Shown one piece after another: positions 1 through 8,629 of a stretch of DNA of 64,000 nt. The position numbers were made by a program, and so were the translations under genes. Below the pieces are notes generated by a model, which did not search any database, was not told the origin of the DNA, and saw nothing but the letters and a program-made list of their open reading frames with translations. The stretch's first letter is position 1. The number at the start of each line of letters is the position of its first letter. The stretch lies in the NCBI RefSeq assembly GCF_019511375.1, contig NZ_JAEUAO010000005.1, forward strand, positions 186,001-250,000, given 5' to 3'. This DNA is from Rhizobium herbae. Its GTDB lineage: Bacteria; Pseudomonadota; Alphaproteobacteria; Rhizobiales; Rhizobiaceae.

Positions 1-1
1 A

Positions 2-1201
2 GAGCGACATGGCGCGATCCGCCTTGGTACGTCTGCCGAACTCTCGATGATGCGCCGCGTCTTTGCCGTCATGGGCATGCACCCCGTCGGCTACTACGAC
101 CTCTCGACGGCGGGCGTCCCGGTTCATTCGACGGCGTTTCGCCCGGTCGGCGACGCCAGCCTGAAGAAGAACCCGTTTCGCGTCTTTACCTCGCTGCTCA
201 GGCTCGACCTGATCGCCGACGAGACCCTGCGCACCGAGGCCGAGCAGATCCTGTCGAAGCGGCAGATCTTCACGTCCGGCGCCGTCGCCCTGACGGAAAA
301 GGCCGAGAGAGAAGGCGGCCTCGACAAGGCCGATGCCGAGCGTTTCGTTGCCGAAGCGCTCGAGACCTTCCGCTGGCACGACAAGGCCAATGTCAGCCCG
401 CAGATGTACCAGCGGCTGCATGACGCCCACCGGTTGATTGCCGACGTCGTTTCCTTCAAGGGCCCGCACATCAACCACCTGACGCCTCGCACGCTCGACA
501 TCGACGCCGTCCAGGCGCGCATGCCCGATCGCGGCATTGCGCCGAAGGCGATCGTCGAAGGGCCGCCGACCCGCAAATGCGCCATCCTGCTGCGCCAGAC
601 CTCGTTCAAGGCGCTCGAAGAGCCGGTCTCCTTCCAGGCCGGCGACGGCAGCTGGCACGCGGGCTCGCACACCGCCCGTTTCGGCGAGATCGAACAGCGC
701 GGCATCGCGCTGACGCCGAAGGGCCGCGCGCTCTACGACGAGTTGTTGAACGCCTCCCGCAAGATCGTTCGCCCTGCCGCCGACGGCTCGAATGCGGCGG
801 AGTATGAAAAGGCGCTCGCCGAAGCCTTCGTCCCATTCCCCGATACCTGGGCCGGCATCCGCGCCGAAGGCCTCGGCTATTTCGCCTATTCGCTGACCGC
901 CAAGGGCCGCAAGGCGAAGGTCAATGCCGAAAAAAGCCTCGACAGCCTGATCGAAGACGGCCTCGTCCAGTTCGATCCGATCGTCTACGAGGACTTCCTG
1001 CCGGTCAGCGCCGCCGGCATCTTCCAGTCCAACCTCGGCGACGATGCCGCGCAGGAATTCGTGGCAAGCCCGAACCAGCAGCGCTTCGAGCTCGATCTCG
1101 GCGCCAAGGTGCTGAACGAATTCGATCACTATGCCGGCATCGAGCAGGCATCCATCGCCGATTGCGTTCAGATGCTTTCCTGCGCCGAGGCAGCGGAGTA
1201 A
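2..1201 (+). CDS. hglS: 2-oxoadipate dioxygenase/decarboxylase HglS (DUF1338), 5' end missing
   Basis: The reading frame is open to the left edge of the window, so the N-terminus is missing. The residues before the first internal ATG (ERHGAIRLGT, then the conserved RRVFAVMGMHPVGYYDL) belong to the family, so the ATG at 47 is not the true start. HglS/YdcJ proteins are about 460 residues; roughly 400 are present. The family is a VOC-fold non-haem Fe(II) enzyme that converts 2-oxoadipate plus O2 to D-2-hydroxyglutarate and CO2. The His in RHGAIR (bases 8-10) and the His in INHLTPRTLDI are candidate iron ligands. The next gene, 10 bases downstream, encodes a D-2-hydroxyglutarate dehydrogenase, and an aminoadipate-semialdehyde dehydrogenase follows, which fits the bacterial lysine route. 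The family call is firm; the substrate is inferred from family and context. Confidence 0.9.
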   Translation, partial: ERHGAIRLGTSAELSMMRRVFAVMGMHPVGYYDLSTAGVPVHSTAFRPVGDASLKKNPFRVFTSLLRLDLIADETLRTEAEQILSKRQIFTSGAVALTEKAEREGGLDKADAERFVAEALETFRWHDKANVSPQMYQRLHDAHRLIADVVSFKGPHINHLTPRTLDIDAVQARMPDRGIAPKAIVEGPPTRKCAILLRQTSFKALEEPVSFQAGDGSWHAGSHTARFGEIEQRGIALTPKGRALYDELLNASRKIVRPAADGSNAAEYEKALAEAFVPFPDTWAGIRAEGLGYFAYSLTAKGRKAKVNAEKSLDSLIEDGLVQFDPIVYEDFLPVSAAGIFQSNLGDDAAQEFVASPNQQRFELDLGAKVLNEFDHYAGIEQASIADCVQMLSCAEAAE

Positions 1202-1211
1202 ACCTGAAACG

Positions 1212-2633
1212 ATGATTGACCAAGCGCATATCGCCGCACTGACCGGTATTCTCGGCGACAAGGGTGTTGTCACCGAGCCACGGGACATGGCGGCCTATCA
1301 GACCGGCGCGCGCTATGACGAGGGCCGGGCCGCACTCGTCCTGCGGCCGCAGACGACCGAAGAGGTCTCGGCGGCGGTCAGCTATTGCGTGAAACACGGC
1401 ATTCCGCTCGTTCCGCAGTCCGGCAATACCGGCCTCGTTTCCGGCTCGACGCCGGATGCGAGCGGGACTCAAGCCGTGCTCAGCCTCGACCGCATGACCC
1501 AGCGCTTCGATCTCGACCTCGACAATCGGTCGCTGCGCGCTGGCGCCGGTTTCCGGCTATCGGACGTCAACCAGAGGCTCGAAAGGCACGGCCTGTTCTT
1601 TCCGATCGACCTTAGCGCCGATCCGCGCCTTGGCGGCATGCTCGCGACCAATACCGGCGGCTCGCGCTTCCTGAAATATGGCGATGTGCGCCGCAACACG
1701 CTCGGCATCAAGGTGGTGCTGGCCGACGGCGAGGGCACTATCCTCGACCTCACCTCGGAGCTGCGCAAGAACAACACCGGCATCGACTGGAAACAGCTGT
1801 TCATCGGCACCGCCGGTTCCTTCGGCATCATCACGGAATGCGTGCTGAATCTCGAACCGTTGCCGAAGCAGGTGGCGACCGCCTACCTGGTACCGGCAAG
1901 CGGCGCCCATGTCATGCCGCTGCTGCGCGCCATGGAAGACCGCCTCGGCGCCTATCTCTCCGCGTTCGAGGGCATGTCGAAGAACGCCGTCGCAGCGGCG
2001 CTCGGTCACGTGCCGTCGCTGAAAAACCCGTTTCAGGGCGGCAACGTGCCCGATTATGTCATTCTCGCCGAACTCTCCCGGACCTGGGAGCCGCGCGCGG
2101 GCGAACAGCCGCTCGATGCGGTTCTGGAAACGGTGCTGGCGGAAATCTGGGAAAGTGAAGACGCGCCGCTCGCGGACGCCTTCGTCGGTCCGGCGCATGA
2201 AATGTGGGCGCTGCGCCATGCCCTGTCCGAGGGTGTCAAGCACGCCGGAAAACTGATCGCCTTCGATCTTTCCTTCCGCAGAGGTGATATCATGGCCTTC
2301 TGCGACCGAATGAAGGGCGAGATGCCGCAAACCTTTGCGGAGGTGACGATCTGCGATTTCGGCCATATCGGCGACGGCGGCGTACATTTCAATCTTGTCG
2401 TGCCCAAGGACAGCGCGGCAGCATCGGACAAGGACTTCGAGCGGCGGCTGCGCGACTGGGTATTTGCCATCGCCGTTCAGGATTTCAACGGCAGCTTCAG
2501 CGCCGAACATGCCATCGGCCGGAAAAACCAGGCCTGTTACGACCTCTATACACACCAGAAGATCAAGGACATGGCCCACGGCCTCAAAGTCATCACCTCG
2601 CCGGGAGACCTCGGCACGGTCAGCTTCGGATAG
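1212..2633 (+). CDS. FAD-linked D-2-hydroxyglutarate dehydrogenase
   Basis: This 473-residue protein belongs to the FAD-binding PCMH/GlcD family, whose D-2-hydroxyglutarate dehydrogenases have about this length. The FAD-binding stretch IPLVPQSGNTGLVSGST lies at about residues 64-80. The C-terminal half carries GHIGDGGVHFNL (about 383-394) and EHAIGRKN (about 432), the usual metal/substrate-site and cofactor motifs. I chose the ATG at 1212 because family proteins begin just before this point; an earlier in-frame start would sit inside hglS. It should oxidise D-2-hydroxyglutarate, the product of HglS, to 2-oxoglutarate and pass electrons to the quinone pool or an electron-transfer flavoprotein. 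D-lactate dehydrogenase is the main alternative, but the position next to hglS argues for hydroxyglutarate. Confidence 0.85.
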   Translation: MIDQAHIAALTGILGDKGVVTEPRDMAAYQTGARYDEGRAALVLRPQTTEEVSAAVSYCVKHGIPLVPQSGNTGLVSGSTPDASGTQAVLSLDRMTQRFDLDLDNRSLRAGAGFRLSDVNQRLERHGLFFPIDLSADPRLGGMLATNTGGSRFLKYGDVRRNTLGIKVVLADGEGTILDLTSELRKNNTGIDWKQLFIGTAGSFGIITECVLNLEPLPKQVATAYLVPASGAHVMPLLRAMEDRLGAYLSAFEGMSKNAVAAALGHVPSLKNPFQGGNVPDYVILAELSRTWEPRAGEQPLDAVLETVLAEIWESEDAPLADAFVGPAHEMWALRHALSEGVKHAGKLIAFDLSFRRGDIMAFCDRMKGEMPQTFAEVTICDFGHIGDGGVHFNLVVPKDSAAASDKDFERRLRDWVFAIAVQDFNGSFSAEHAIGRKNQACYDLYTHQKIKDMAHGLKVITSPGDLGTVSFG

Positions 2634-2666
2634 TCCTTAGAGACAAGAAACGGGAGTTTGCTCATC

Positions 2667-4199
2667 ATGAACATTGCAACGAAGACGGTGAACGTGGTTC
2701 ACGAAACGGCCGCACTTCTCGAAAAGCTCGGCGTCGCCAAGGAGCTCTACACCGGCGGCGACATGGCCTCCTTCTCGCCGGTCACAGGCGAACAGATCGC
2801 CAGCCTGAAGACGGTCTCGGCCGCTGAAGCCGCAGCCAAGATCGAAAAGGCCGACGCAGCTTTCCGCGCCTGGCGTCTCGTTCCGGCCCCCAAGCGGGGC
2901 GAACTGATCCGCCTGCTCGGCGAAGAACTGCGCGCCCACAAGGCCGACCTCGGCCGCCTGGTATCGATCGAAGCCGGCAAGATACCGTCGGAAGGCCTCG
3001 GCGAAGTGCAGGAAATGATCGACATCTGCGATTTCGCGGTCGGCCTCTCGCGCCAGCTCTACGGCCTGACGATCGCCACCGAACGTCCCGGCCACCGGAT
3101 GATGGAAACCTGGCATCCGCTTGGCGTCATCGGCGTCATCTCCGCCTTCAATTTCCCGGTCGCCGTCTGGTCGTGGAATGCGGCGCTGGCGCTGGTCTGC
3201 GGCAATGCCGTCGTCTGGAAGCCTTCGGAAAAGACGCCGCTCACGGCACTTGCATCGCAGGCTATCTTTGAGCGCGCCCTTGCCCGCTTCGGCGATGCAC
3301 CTGAAGGCCTCGCCCAGGTGCTGATCGGCGACCGTGCCATCGGCGAAGTGCTCGTCGATCATCCGAAGGTGCCGCTGGTTTCGGCGACCGGCTCCACCCG
3401 CATGGGCCGCGACGTCGGCCCGCGCCTTGCCAAGCGCTTTGCCCGCGCCATCCTCGAACTCGGCGGCAATAATGGTGGCATCGTGTGCCCCTCGGCCGAC
3501 CTCGACATGGCCCTGCGCGCCATCGCCTTCGGCGCCATGGGCACGGCCGGCCAGCGCTGCACGACATTGCGCCGCCTGTTCGTTCACGAAAGCGTCTACG
3601 ACAAGCTCGTTCCGCGCCTGAAGAAGGCTTACCAGAGCGTATCGGTCGGCAATCCGCTGGAATCGACCGCCCTCGTCGGTCCGCTGGTCGACAAGCCGGC
3701 GTTCGACAACATGCAGAAGGCGCTTGCCGAAGCCAAGGCCCATGGCGGCTCGGTCACGGGTGGCGATCGCGTCGATCTCGGCCATGCCGACAGCTACTAT
3801 GTCAAACCCGCTCTCGTCGAAATGCCGAAGCAGGCAGGCCCGGTTCTCGAAGAGACCTTTGCGCCGATCCTGTACGTCATGAAGTACAGCGATTTCGACG
3901 CCGCCGTTGCCGAGCATAACGCCGTCGCAGCCGGCCTCTCGTCGTCGATCTTCACGCTCGACCTGCAGGAAGCCGAGCGGTTCCTGTCGCCTGACGGTTC
4001 CGACTGCGGCATCGCCAACGTCAATATCGGCACCTCGGGCGCCGAGATCGGCGGCGCGTTCGGCGGCGAGAAGGAAACGGGCGGCGGCCGCGAATCCGGC
4101 TCGGACTCGTGGAAGGCCTACATGCGGCGCGCCACCAACACGATCAACTATTCTAAGGCCCTGCCGCTGGCACAGGGCGTCTCGTTCGACATCGAATGA
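2667..4199 (+). CDS. amaB: L-aminoadipate-6-semialdehyde dehydrogenase (ALDH7 type)
   Basis: This is a 510-residue NAD(P)-dependent aldehyde dehydrogenase. The catalytic Cys is in GQRCTTLRR (about C298) and the general base Glu is in LELGGNNG (about E264). The cofactor-loop motif GSTRMGRDVG lies just upstream. The long N-terminus and the RHMMETWHPLG-like region resemble the ALDH7/AmaB (antiquitin) group, which oxidises 2-aminoadipate 6-semialdehyde to 2-aminoadipate in lysine and pipecolate catabolism. A GGGAG ribosome site at 2652-2656 fits the ATG at 2667; the in-frame TTG at 2658 is too close to that site. It lies 33 bases after the preceding gene in the same operon. Confidence 0.88.
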   Translation: MNIATKTVNVVHETAALLEKLGVAKELYTGGDMASFSPVTGEQIASLKTVSAAEAAAKIEKADAAFRAWRLVPAPKRGELIRLLGEELRAHKADLGRLVSIEAGKIPSEGLGEVQEMIDICDFAVGLSRQLYGLTIATERPGHRMMETWHPLGVIGVISAFNFPVAVWSWNAALALVCGNAVVWKPSEKTPLTALASQAIFERALARFGDAPEGLAQVLIGDRAIGEVLVDHPKVPLVSATGSTRMGRDVGPRLAKRFARAILELGGNNGGIVCPSADLDMALRAIAFGAMGTAGQRCTTLRRLFVHESVYDKLVPRLKKAYQSVSVGNPLESTALVGPLVDKPAFDNMQKALAEAKAHGGSVTGGDRVDLGHADSYYVKPALVEMPKQAGPVLEETFAPILYVMKYSDFDAAVAEHNAVAAGLSSSIFTLDLQEAERFLSPDGSDCGIANVNIGTSGAEIGGAFGGEKETGGGRESGSDSWKAYMRRATNTINYSKALPLAQGVSFDIE

Positions 4200-4224
4200 T
4201 TGGCGCTTCGAACAGGATTGCACC

Positions 4225-5457
4225 ATGACCATCAACACCAAGGTTGAGGAGGCGGGCTTTTCGCCCGCCTCGCGGATTTCCGCGATCGGCGTCTCGGAAA
4301 TCCTGAAGATCGGCGCACGCGCACAAGCCATGAAGCGTGACGGCAAGCCGGTGATCATTCTCGGCGCCGGCGAACCCGATTTCGACACGCCGGACCACGT
4401 CAAGCGCGCGGCAACCGCGGCCATGCTCAGGGGCGAAACCAAATACACGGCGCTCGACGGAACTCCGGAACTGAAGGACGCGATCCGCAAGAAATTCGCG
4501 CGCGAAAACGATCTCTCCTACGAACAGGACGAAATCACCGTTGCGACCGGCGCCAAGCAGGTCCTCTTCAACGCGATGATGGCGACGCTCGACCCGGGCG
4601 ACGAGGTGATCATCCCGACACCTTACTGGACCTCCTATTCGGACATCGTCGAAATCGCCGAGGGCAGGCCGGTGCTGATTGCCTGCGATGCCGGAGCCGG
4701 CTTCCGGCTGCGGGCCGAGCAGCTCGAAGCGGCGATCACGCCGAAGACGCGCTGGGTGATGTTGAACTCGCCATCCAACCCCTCGGGTGCGGCCTACAGC
4801 GCCGAGGACTACCGGCCGCTGCTCGACGTGCTCTTGAAATATCCGCATGTCTGGCTGCTGGTCGACGACATGTACGAACACATCGTCTACGATGGATTTC
4901 GTTTCGTGACCCCGGCCGCCCTGGAACCGCGCCTGAAGAACCGCACGCTGACGGTCAACGGCGTTTCCAAGGCCTATGCCATGACCGGCTGGCGCATCGG
5001 CTATGGCGGCGGTCCGCGCGCGCTGATCAAGGCGATGGCCGTCGTCCAGAGCCAGTCGACCTCCTGTCCGTCCTCGATCAGCCAGGCGGCTGCGGTCGAA
5101 GCCCTTAACGGACCGCAGGATTTCCTCAAGGAGCGCACCGAAAGCTTCAAGCGCCGCCGCGATCTGGTCGTCGCCGCGCTCAACGCCATAGACGGCCTCG
5201 AATGCCGCGTGCCGGAAGGGGCGTTCTATACCTTCTCGGGCTGCAGCGGCATGCTCGGCAAGACGACGCCCGGCGGCAAGCGGATCGAGACGGACACGGA
5301 TTTTTGTGCCTATCTGCTCGAAGATGCGCATGTCGCGGTCGTGCCGGGTTCCGCCTTCGGCCTCTCGCCATTCTTCCGCATCTCCTATGCCACTTCGGAA
5401 GCGGAACTGCGCGAAGCACTTCAGCGGATTGCAAAGGCTTGCGCTGCCTTGCGCTGA
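4225..5457 (+). CDS. Class I aminotransferase, candidate 2-aminoadipate transaminase
   Basis: This 410-residue PLP-dependent fold type I enzyme is of the aspartate aminotransferase Ib subgroup. The PLP lysine is in NGVSKAYAMTGWRIGY (about K249). SPSNPSGAAYS and the cofactor-phosphate contacts are also present. The start is the ATG at 4225; the upstream frame is only an overlap with the aldehyde dehydrogenase. Many relatives are annotated as aspartate aminotransferase, but the operon (semialdehyde dehydrogenase upstream; HglS needs 2-oxoadipate) points to transamination of 2-aminoadipate to 2-oxoadipate. That substrate is an inference from context. The gene ends the operon and a GC-rich hairpin follows 10 bases after the stop. 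Confidence 0.88.
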   Translation: MTINTKVEEAGFSPASRISAIGVSEILKIGARAQAMKRDGKPVIILGAGEPDFDTPDHVKRAATAAMLRGETKYTALDGTPELKDAIRKKFARENDLSYEQDEITVATGAKQVLFNAMMATLDPGDEVIIPTPYWTSYSDIVEIAEGRPVLIACDAGAGFRLRAEQLEAAITPKTRWVMLNSPSNPSGAAYSAEDYRPLLDVLLKYPHVWLLVDDMYEHIVYDGFRFVTPAALEPRLKNRTLTVNGVSKAYAMTGWRIGYGGGPRALIKAMAVVQSQSTSCPSSISQAAAVEALNGPQDFLKERTESFKRRRDLVVAALNAIDGLECRVPEGAFYTFSGCSGMLGKTTPGGKRIETDTDFCAYLLEDAHVAVVPGSAFGLSPFFRISYATSEAELREALQRIAKACAALR

Positions 5458-5467
5458 ATTCCCTTCA

Positions 5468-5493
5468 CCGGCCGCGACAGCACCCGCGGCCGG
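5468..5493 (+). terminator. GC-rich hairpin after the lysine operon
   Basis: There is a perfect 9-bp stem (CCGGCCGCG / CGCGGCCGG) with an 8-base loop, starting 10 bases after the aminotransferase stop. No T-tract follows, so it may act as a weak terminator or a 3'-end stabiliser. Confidence 0.5.
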
Positions 5494-5621
5494 GGATGGC
5501 TTTCGCGCCGCGCCGGGGAGCTTCGAAAGGATTTTGCGCCGCGGAGAATTGCTGCTATCCGGTAAGCCGCAACGAAGCGCGCGATGAGCCGTGAGCGGAC
5601 ACAGAGAGGGGCAACCGGAGC

Positions 5622-7040
5622 ATGTTCTCCCGTTTACGGCAAACGACGGATATCATTGAAAAACTCAGGAAGACGTCGTTCGAGCCCGCGCATTCCGCCT
5701 ATTACACGGGCAAGCCCGGACGGCCACTGAACCTGATCCTCAAGGCCCGCCACGACTTCCTGTCGATCTGGCGCAAGGGCGATTATACCGACCGCGTCAC
5801 CCAGATGAAAATCTTCGGACGACAGATCGTCGTCGTCAATTCGCCGGACGCGATCCGCTATGTCGTCGCCAAACGGCACGAGAATTTCGAGCGCAAGACG
5901 CCTCAGATGCGCCGCGCGCTGGAGTTCCTGCTCGGCGACGGCCTGTTCATCTCCGATGGCGAAACCTGGAAGCAGCGCCGCCCGCTGGTCAACGATATCG
6001 TTCACAAGAACCGTGTGCCGGCGTTCGGCAAGATCATGGAAAACACGACCAGCGAGCTCGTCCAACGCTGGGAATCGTTGCCGGACGGTGCGCCCGTCAA
6101 CGCGCTGTTCGAGATGGCGGGACTGACGGCCGAGATCATCTCGCGTTCCGTCTTCGGCAACGACCTCGGCGAAGAGGCGGCCAGCGCCGTCAGCGAGGGG
6201 TTCGAGAGCTATCAATCGCTGATCGATTCCGTCAACATCGGCTATTTTCTCGGCTTCGATGATGGCCTGCCGGTGCTGCGCACGCCGAAACTGCGCCGCT
6301 CCGTTTCGCGCATCCACCAGATCATCGACAAGGTGGTGGAGGACCATCTGGCCGGCCGCGGCGACAACAATTCGATGATCGAGCTCCTGGTGCGCCGGCA
6401 GAACCGCAATCCGGAGCTGAAGCTCGACGTGGTGGCGCTGCGCAACGAGGCGGCGACGATCTTCATGGCCGGCCATGAGACGACGGCGGCGACACTGACC
6501 TGGGCCTGGTACCTCTTGTCGCGGGCCGGCTGGGTGGAAAAATCCCTGCATGAGGAGATCGCCCGCGTCTGCGGCGACCGCGTGCCGACACTTGACGACA
6601 TCCCGCAGCTCGAATGGTGCCGGGCGGTAATCGAGGAAACGCTCAGGCTCTATCCGCCGGTGCCGATTCTTGCGCGGCAGACGAACGAAGCCGACCGGAT
6701 CGGCGATATCGACGTCAAGCCGGCTTCGCTGATCCTGATCGTGCCGTGGCTGCTGCATCGCACCGAGGCTTTTTTCAAGGACGCGCATCTGTTCAAGCCG
6801 GAGCGCTTCCTGAACGGGCAGAGACCGATCCCCTACAGCTACATCCCCTTTGCGAGCGGGCCGCGCGTGTGCCCCGGGCTGCAATTCGGCCTCACGGAGG
6901 CGATCCTGTGCCTGGCGATCCTCGCGCAGCGCTTCAGGGTGCGCGTTGCCGACGATGCCAGGGTCGAGCCGCAGTGCCGCCTGACGCTGCGGCCGCGCGG
7001 AGGCCTGCCGGTGACGCTGCACCGGCGAGAAAGGGTGTAG
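5622..7040 (+). CDS. Cytochrome P450
   Basis: This 472-residue P450 carries all landmark motifs. The I-helix oxygen-activation motif AGHETT is at about residues 283-288, the K-helix E339-x-x-R342 is within EETLRLYPP, and the haem-binding loop FASGPRVCPG has its axial thiolate at about Cys417. It has no N-terminal membrane anchor, so it is probably soluble and would need separate ferredoxin or flavodoxin partners, which are not in this window. The overall pattern resembles fatty-acid or terpene hydroxylating P450s of the CYP4/CYP102-like class, but no substrate can be read from the sequence. Only 5 bases separate it from an acyltransferase gene, so the two are surely co-transcribed. This suggests lipid or acyl-chain modification. 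Confidence 0.93.
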   Translation: MFSRLRQTTDIIEKLRKTSFEPAHSAYYTGKPGRPLNLILKARHDFLSIWRKGDYTDRVTQMKIFGRQIVVVNSPDAIRYVVAKRHENFERKTPQMRRALEFLLGDGLFISDGETWKQRRPLVNDIVHKNRVPAFGKIMENTTSELVQRWESLPDGAPVNALFEMAGLTAEIISRSVFGNDLGEEAASAVSEGFESYQSLIDSVNIGYFLGFDDGLPVLRTPKLRRSVSRIHQIIDKVVEDHLAGRGDNNSMIELLVRRQNRNPELKLDVVALRNEAATIFMAGHETTAATLTWAWYLLSRAGWVEKSLHEEIARVCGDRVPTLDDIPQLEWCRAVIEETLRLYPPVPILARQTNEADRIGDIDVKPASLILIVPWLLHRTEAFFKDAHLFKPERFLNGQRPIPYSYIPFASGPRVCPGLQFGLTEAILCLAILAQRFRVRVADDARVEPQCRLTLRPRGGLPVTLHRRERV

Positions 7041-7045
7041 AGCCC

Positions 7046-8035
7046 ATGGTCGAGGCGAACAAAAAGGCGAAGAGCGTTCCGGCGAAACGGTCCGCCTGGG
7101 TCTACAGCGCCCCGGCCGCGCCGCCGCTCGCGGATCTGTTTGCGAACGCCGACCGGCGCCGGGCGGCATTTCGCTACCATGTGACCGACAATATCCAGAA
7201 CCTCCTCGACCTCGCCGTCCATTTCGGACTGAAAGCCATGCCGGCGCGGGTCTGTTCGGCGGCAGGCGCGCGGCTTGGCGCTTTTGTCATGCCTCGCTGG
7301 CATAAATCCGCAGTCAAGAAGGCGCGGAAGAACCTGGAGCGGCTTCTGCCGGATGCGACCGAAGAAGAACGCGACCGTATTCTGAAGCGAAACTGGGAAA
7401 ACCAGGGACGCATCATGACGGAGTTCTCGATTGTCGGGCGTCTGGCGCGACGCGTCGTCTGGCACAATCTCAACTATTTCACCGAGTCCCACGCGAAGGG
7501 GCCGGTGATCATGGTCGGCATGCATCTCGGAAACTGGGAGATTTATGCCCCGAAGCTCGTTGAACTCGGACTGAACCCATCCGCCAACTATACGCCGCCC
7601 GCCGGACGGGCGCGGGCCTGGATCGCCGAGCGGGTCCGGCGCAAGCTGGGATACGGCCTTATGCCGCCGGGCAAGGAGGGGATACGGCCGGCGTTGAAGA
7701 TATTGAAGGAAGGCGGTGCGATTTCGGTGTTCTGCGACGAGGGTTTTGCCGGCAAGATCCGTGGCCCGTTCTTCGATCGTCCTCCCCATCTCGAAGGCAA
7801 TCTCGCGGTCGTCGTGCGGCTTGCCCGGCTGACGCAGGCGACAATCTGCCCGGGCTATATCCTGCGCAAGGAAGGGGCGCATTTCGAAGCTTTCGCGCTC
7901 CCGCCGATCACGCTGCCGCCAGAAAACAAACCCGGCGAGCGCCTGATTGACGACGTCCTGCTGCTCAATTCGATCATCGAGCCCGTCGTCCGCGCCCATC
8001 TCGACCAGTGGTATTTCCTCGACAACGCCCTTTGA
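7046..8035 (+). CDS. LpxL/HtrB-like lysophospholipid acyltransferase family protein
   Basis: This 329-residue protein is of the bacterial lipid A/lysophospholipid acyltransferase family. The HX4E catalytic motif is HLGNWE at about H160-E165. The downstream block FCDEGFAGKIRGPFFDRPP matches the second conserved region (substrate pocket, normally followed by a small-residue stretch). No strong N-terminal transmembrane helix is visible, only an amphipathic stretch around residues 50-75. The enzyme would transfer an acyl chain from acyl-ACP or acyl-CoA to a lipid acceptor at the inner membrane. Pairing with the P450 just upstream suggests an oxidised acyl product, but that is inference. The start at 7046 follows the P450 stop by 5 bases. 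Confidence 0.85.
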   Translation: MVEANKKAKSVPAKRSAWVYSAPAAPPLADLFANADRRRAAFRYHVTDNIQNLLDLAVHFGLKAMPARVCSAAGARLGAFVMPRWHKSAVKKARKNLERLLPDATEEERDRILKRNWENQGRIMTEFSIVGRLARRVVWHNLNYFTESHAKGPVIMVGMHLGNWEIYAPKLVELGLNPSANYTPPAGRARAWIAERVRRKLGYGLMPPGKEGIRPALKILKEGGAISVFCDEGFAGKIRGPFFDRPPHLEGNLAVVVRLARLTQATICPGYILRKEGAHFEAFALPPITLPPENKPGERLIDDVLLLNSIIEPVVRAHLDQWYFLDNAL

Positions 8036-8038
8036 TCT

Positions 8039-8629
8039 TTATCCGGTCTCCAACGCCGTCCCCTGAAGTTCGGCGACAAGGGCGACAAAGCGCGATCCGG
8101 CGATCTCAAGCGGTCCGCTGTTGTCGATCGTCGTGACATCGGCCTCGTCGAGAATATCGGGTGTCTGCCGCTGCAGCCGTTTCAGGATGTCTGCTTCGCT
8201 CTCCCGCCCGCGAGCGACGAGGCGCTGAGCAAGCGCTGCCGGCGACGCGGTGATATTGACGACCACGACCTTCGGGAACACTTGCCGGAATTGATCGAGT
8301 GCGCCGCGGCTGCCATTGGCGATAACGATGCGCCCGGCACGCACGCGGTCGAGAGCCTCGCGAGGAATGCCATACTGCAGCCCGTGCGCCTTCCAGGCAA
8401 CAGCGAAATCGCCCGCTGCAAGCCGGGCGTCGAAGTCGATCTCGGATACGCTCTCGTGATCCTCGCCGCCGGCATCAGAGGGACGGGTGATCACACGGCG
8501 GACGAAATCGATGTCGACGCGGCCGACGAAACGCTGCGCGACGAAGCCGATCACGCTGTCCTTGCCGGCACCGCTCGGGCCTACGACGACGACCATCGCG
8601 CCTGCGGGGTTCGTTGGATATCCGTCCAT
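8039..8629 (-). CDS. phnN: Ribose 1,5-bisphosphate phosphokinase PhnN
   Basis: This 196-residue guanylate-kinase-like protein has the P-loop GPSGAGKDS at residues 17-25. PhnN phosphorylates ribose 1,5-bisphosphate to PRPP, the last step of the C-P lyase pathway. Its ATG shares one base with the phnM stop (TGATG), so the two are translationally coupled. It is the last gene of the phn cluster and converges on the acyltransferase gene, with 3 bases between stops. Confidence 0.93.
   Translation of the reverse strand: MDGYPTNPAGAMVVVVGPSGAGKDSVIGFVAQRFVGRVDIDFVRRVITRPSDAGGEDHESVSEIDFDARLAAGDFAVAWKAHGLQYGIPREALDRVRAGRIVIANGSRGALDQFRQVFPKVVVVNITASPAALAQRLVARGRESEADILKRLQRQTPDILDEADVTTIDNSGPLEIAGSRFVALVAELQGTALETG

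Noticed and set aside
2637..4490. Minus-strand 617-codon frame opposite the aldehyde dehydrogenase
   Set aside because: It is antisense to a gene with all catalytic residues and has no domain of its own.
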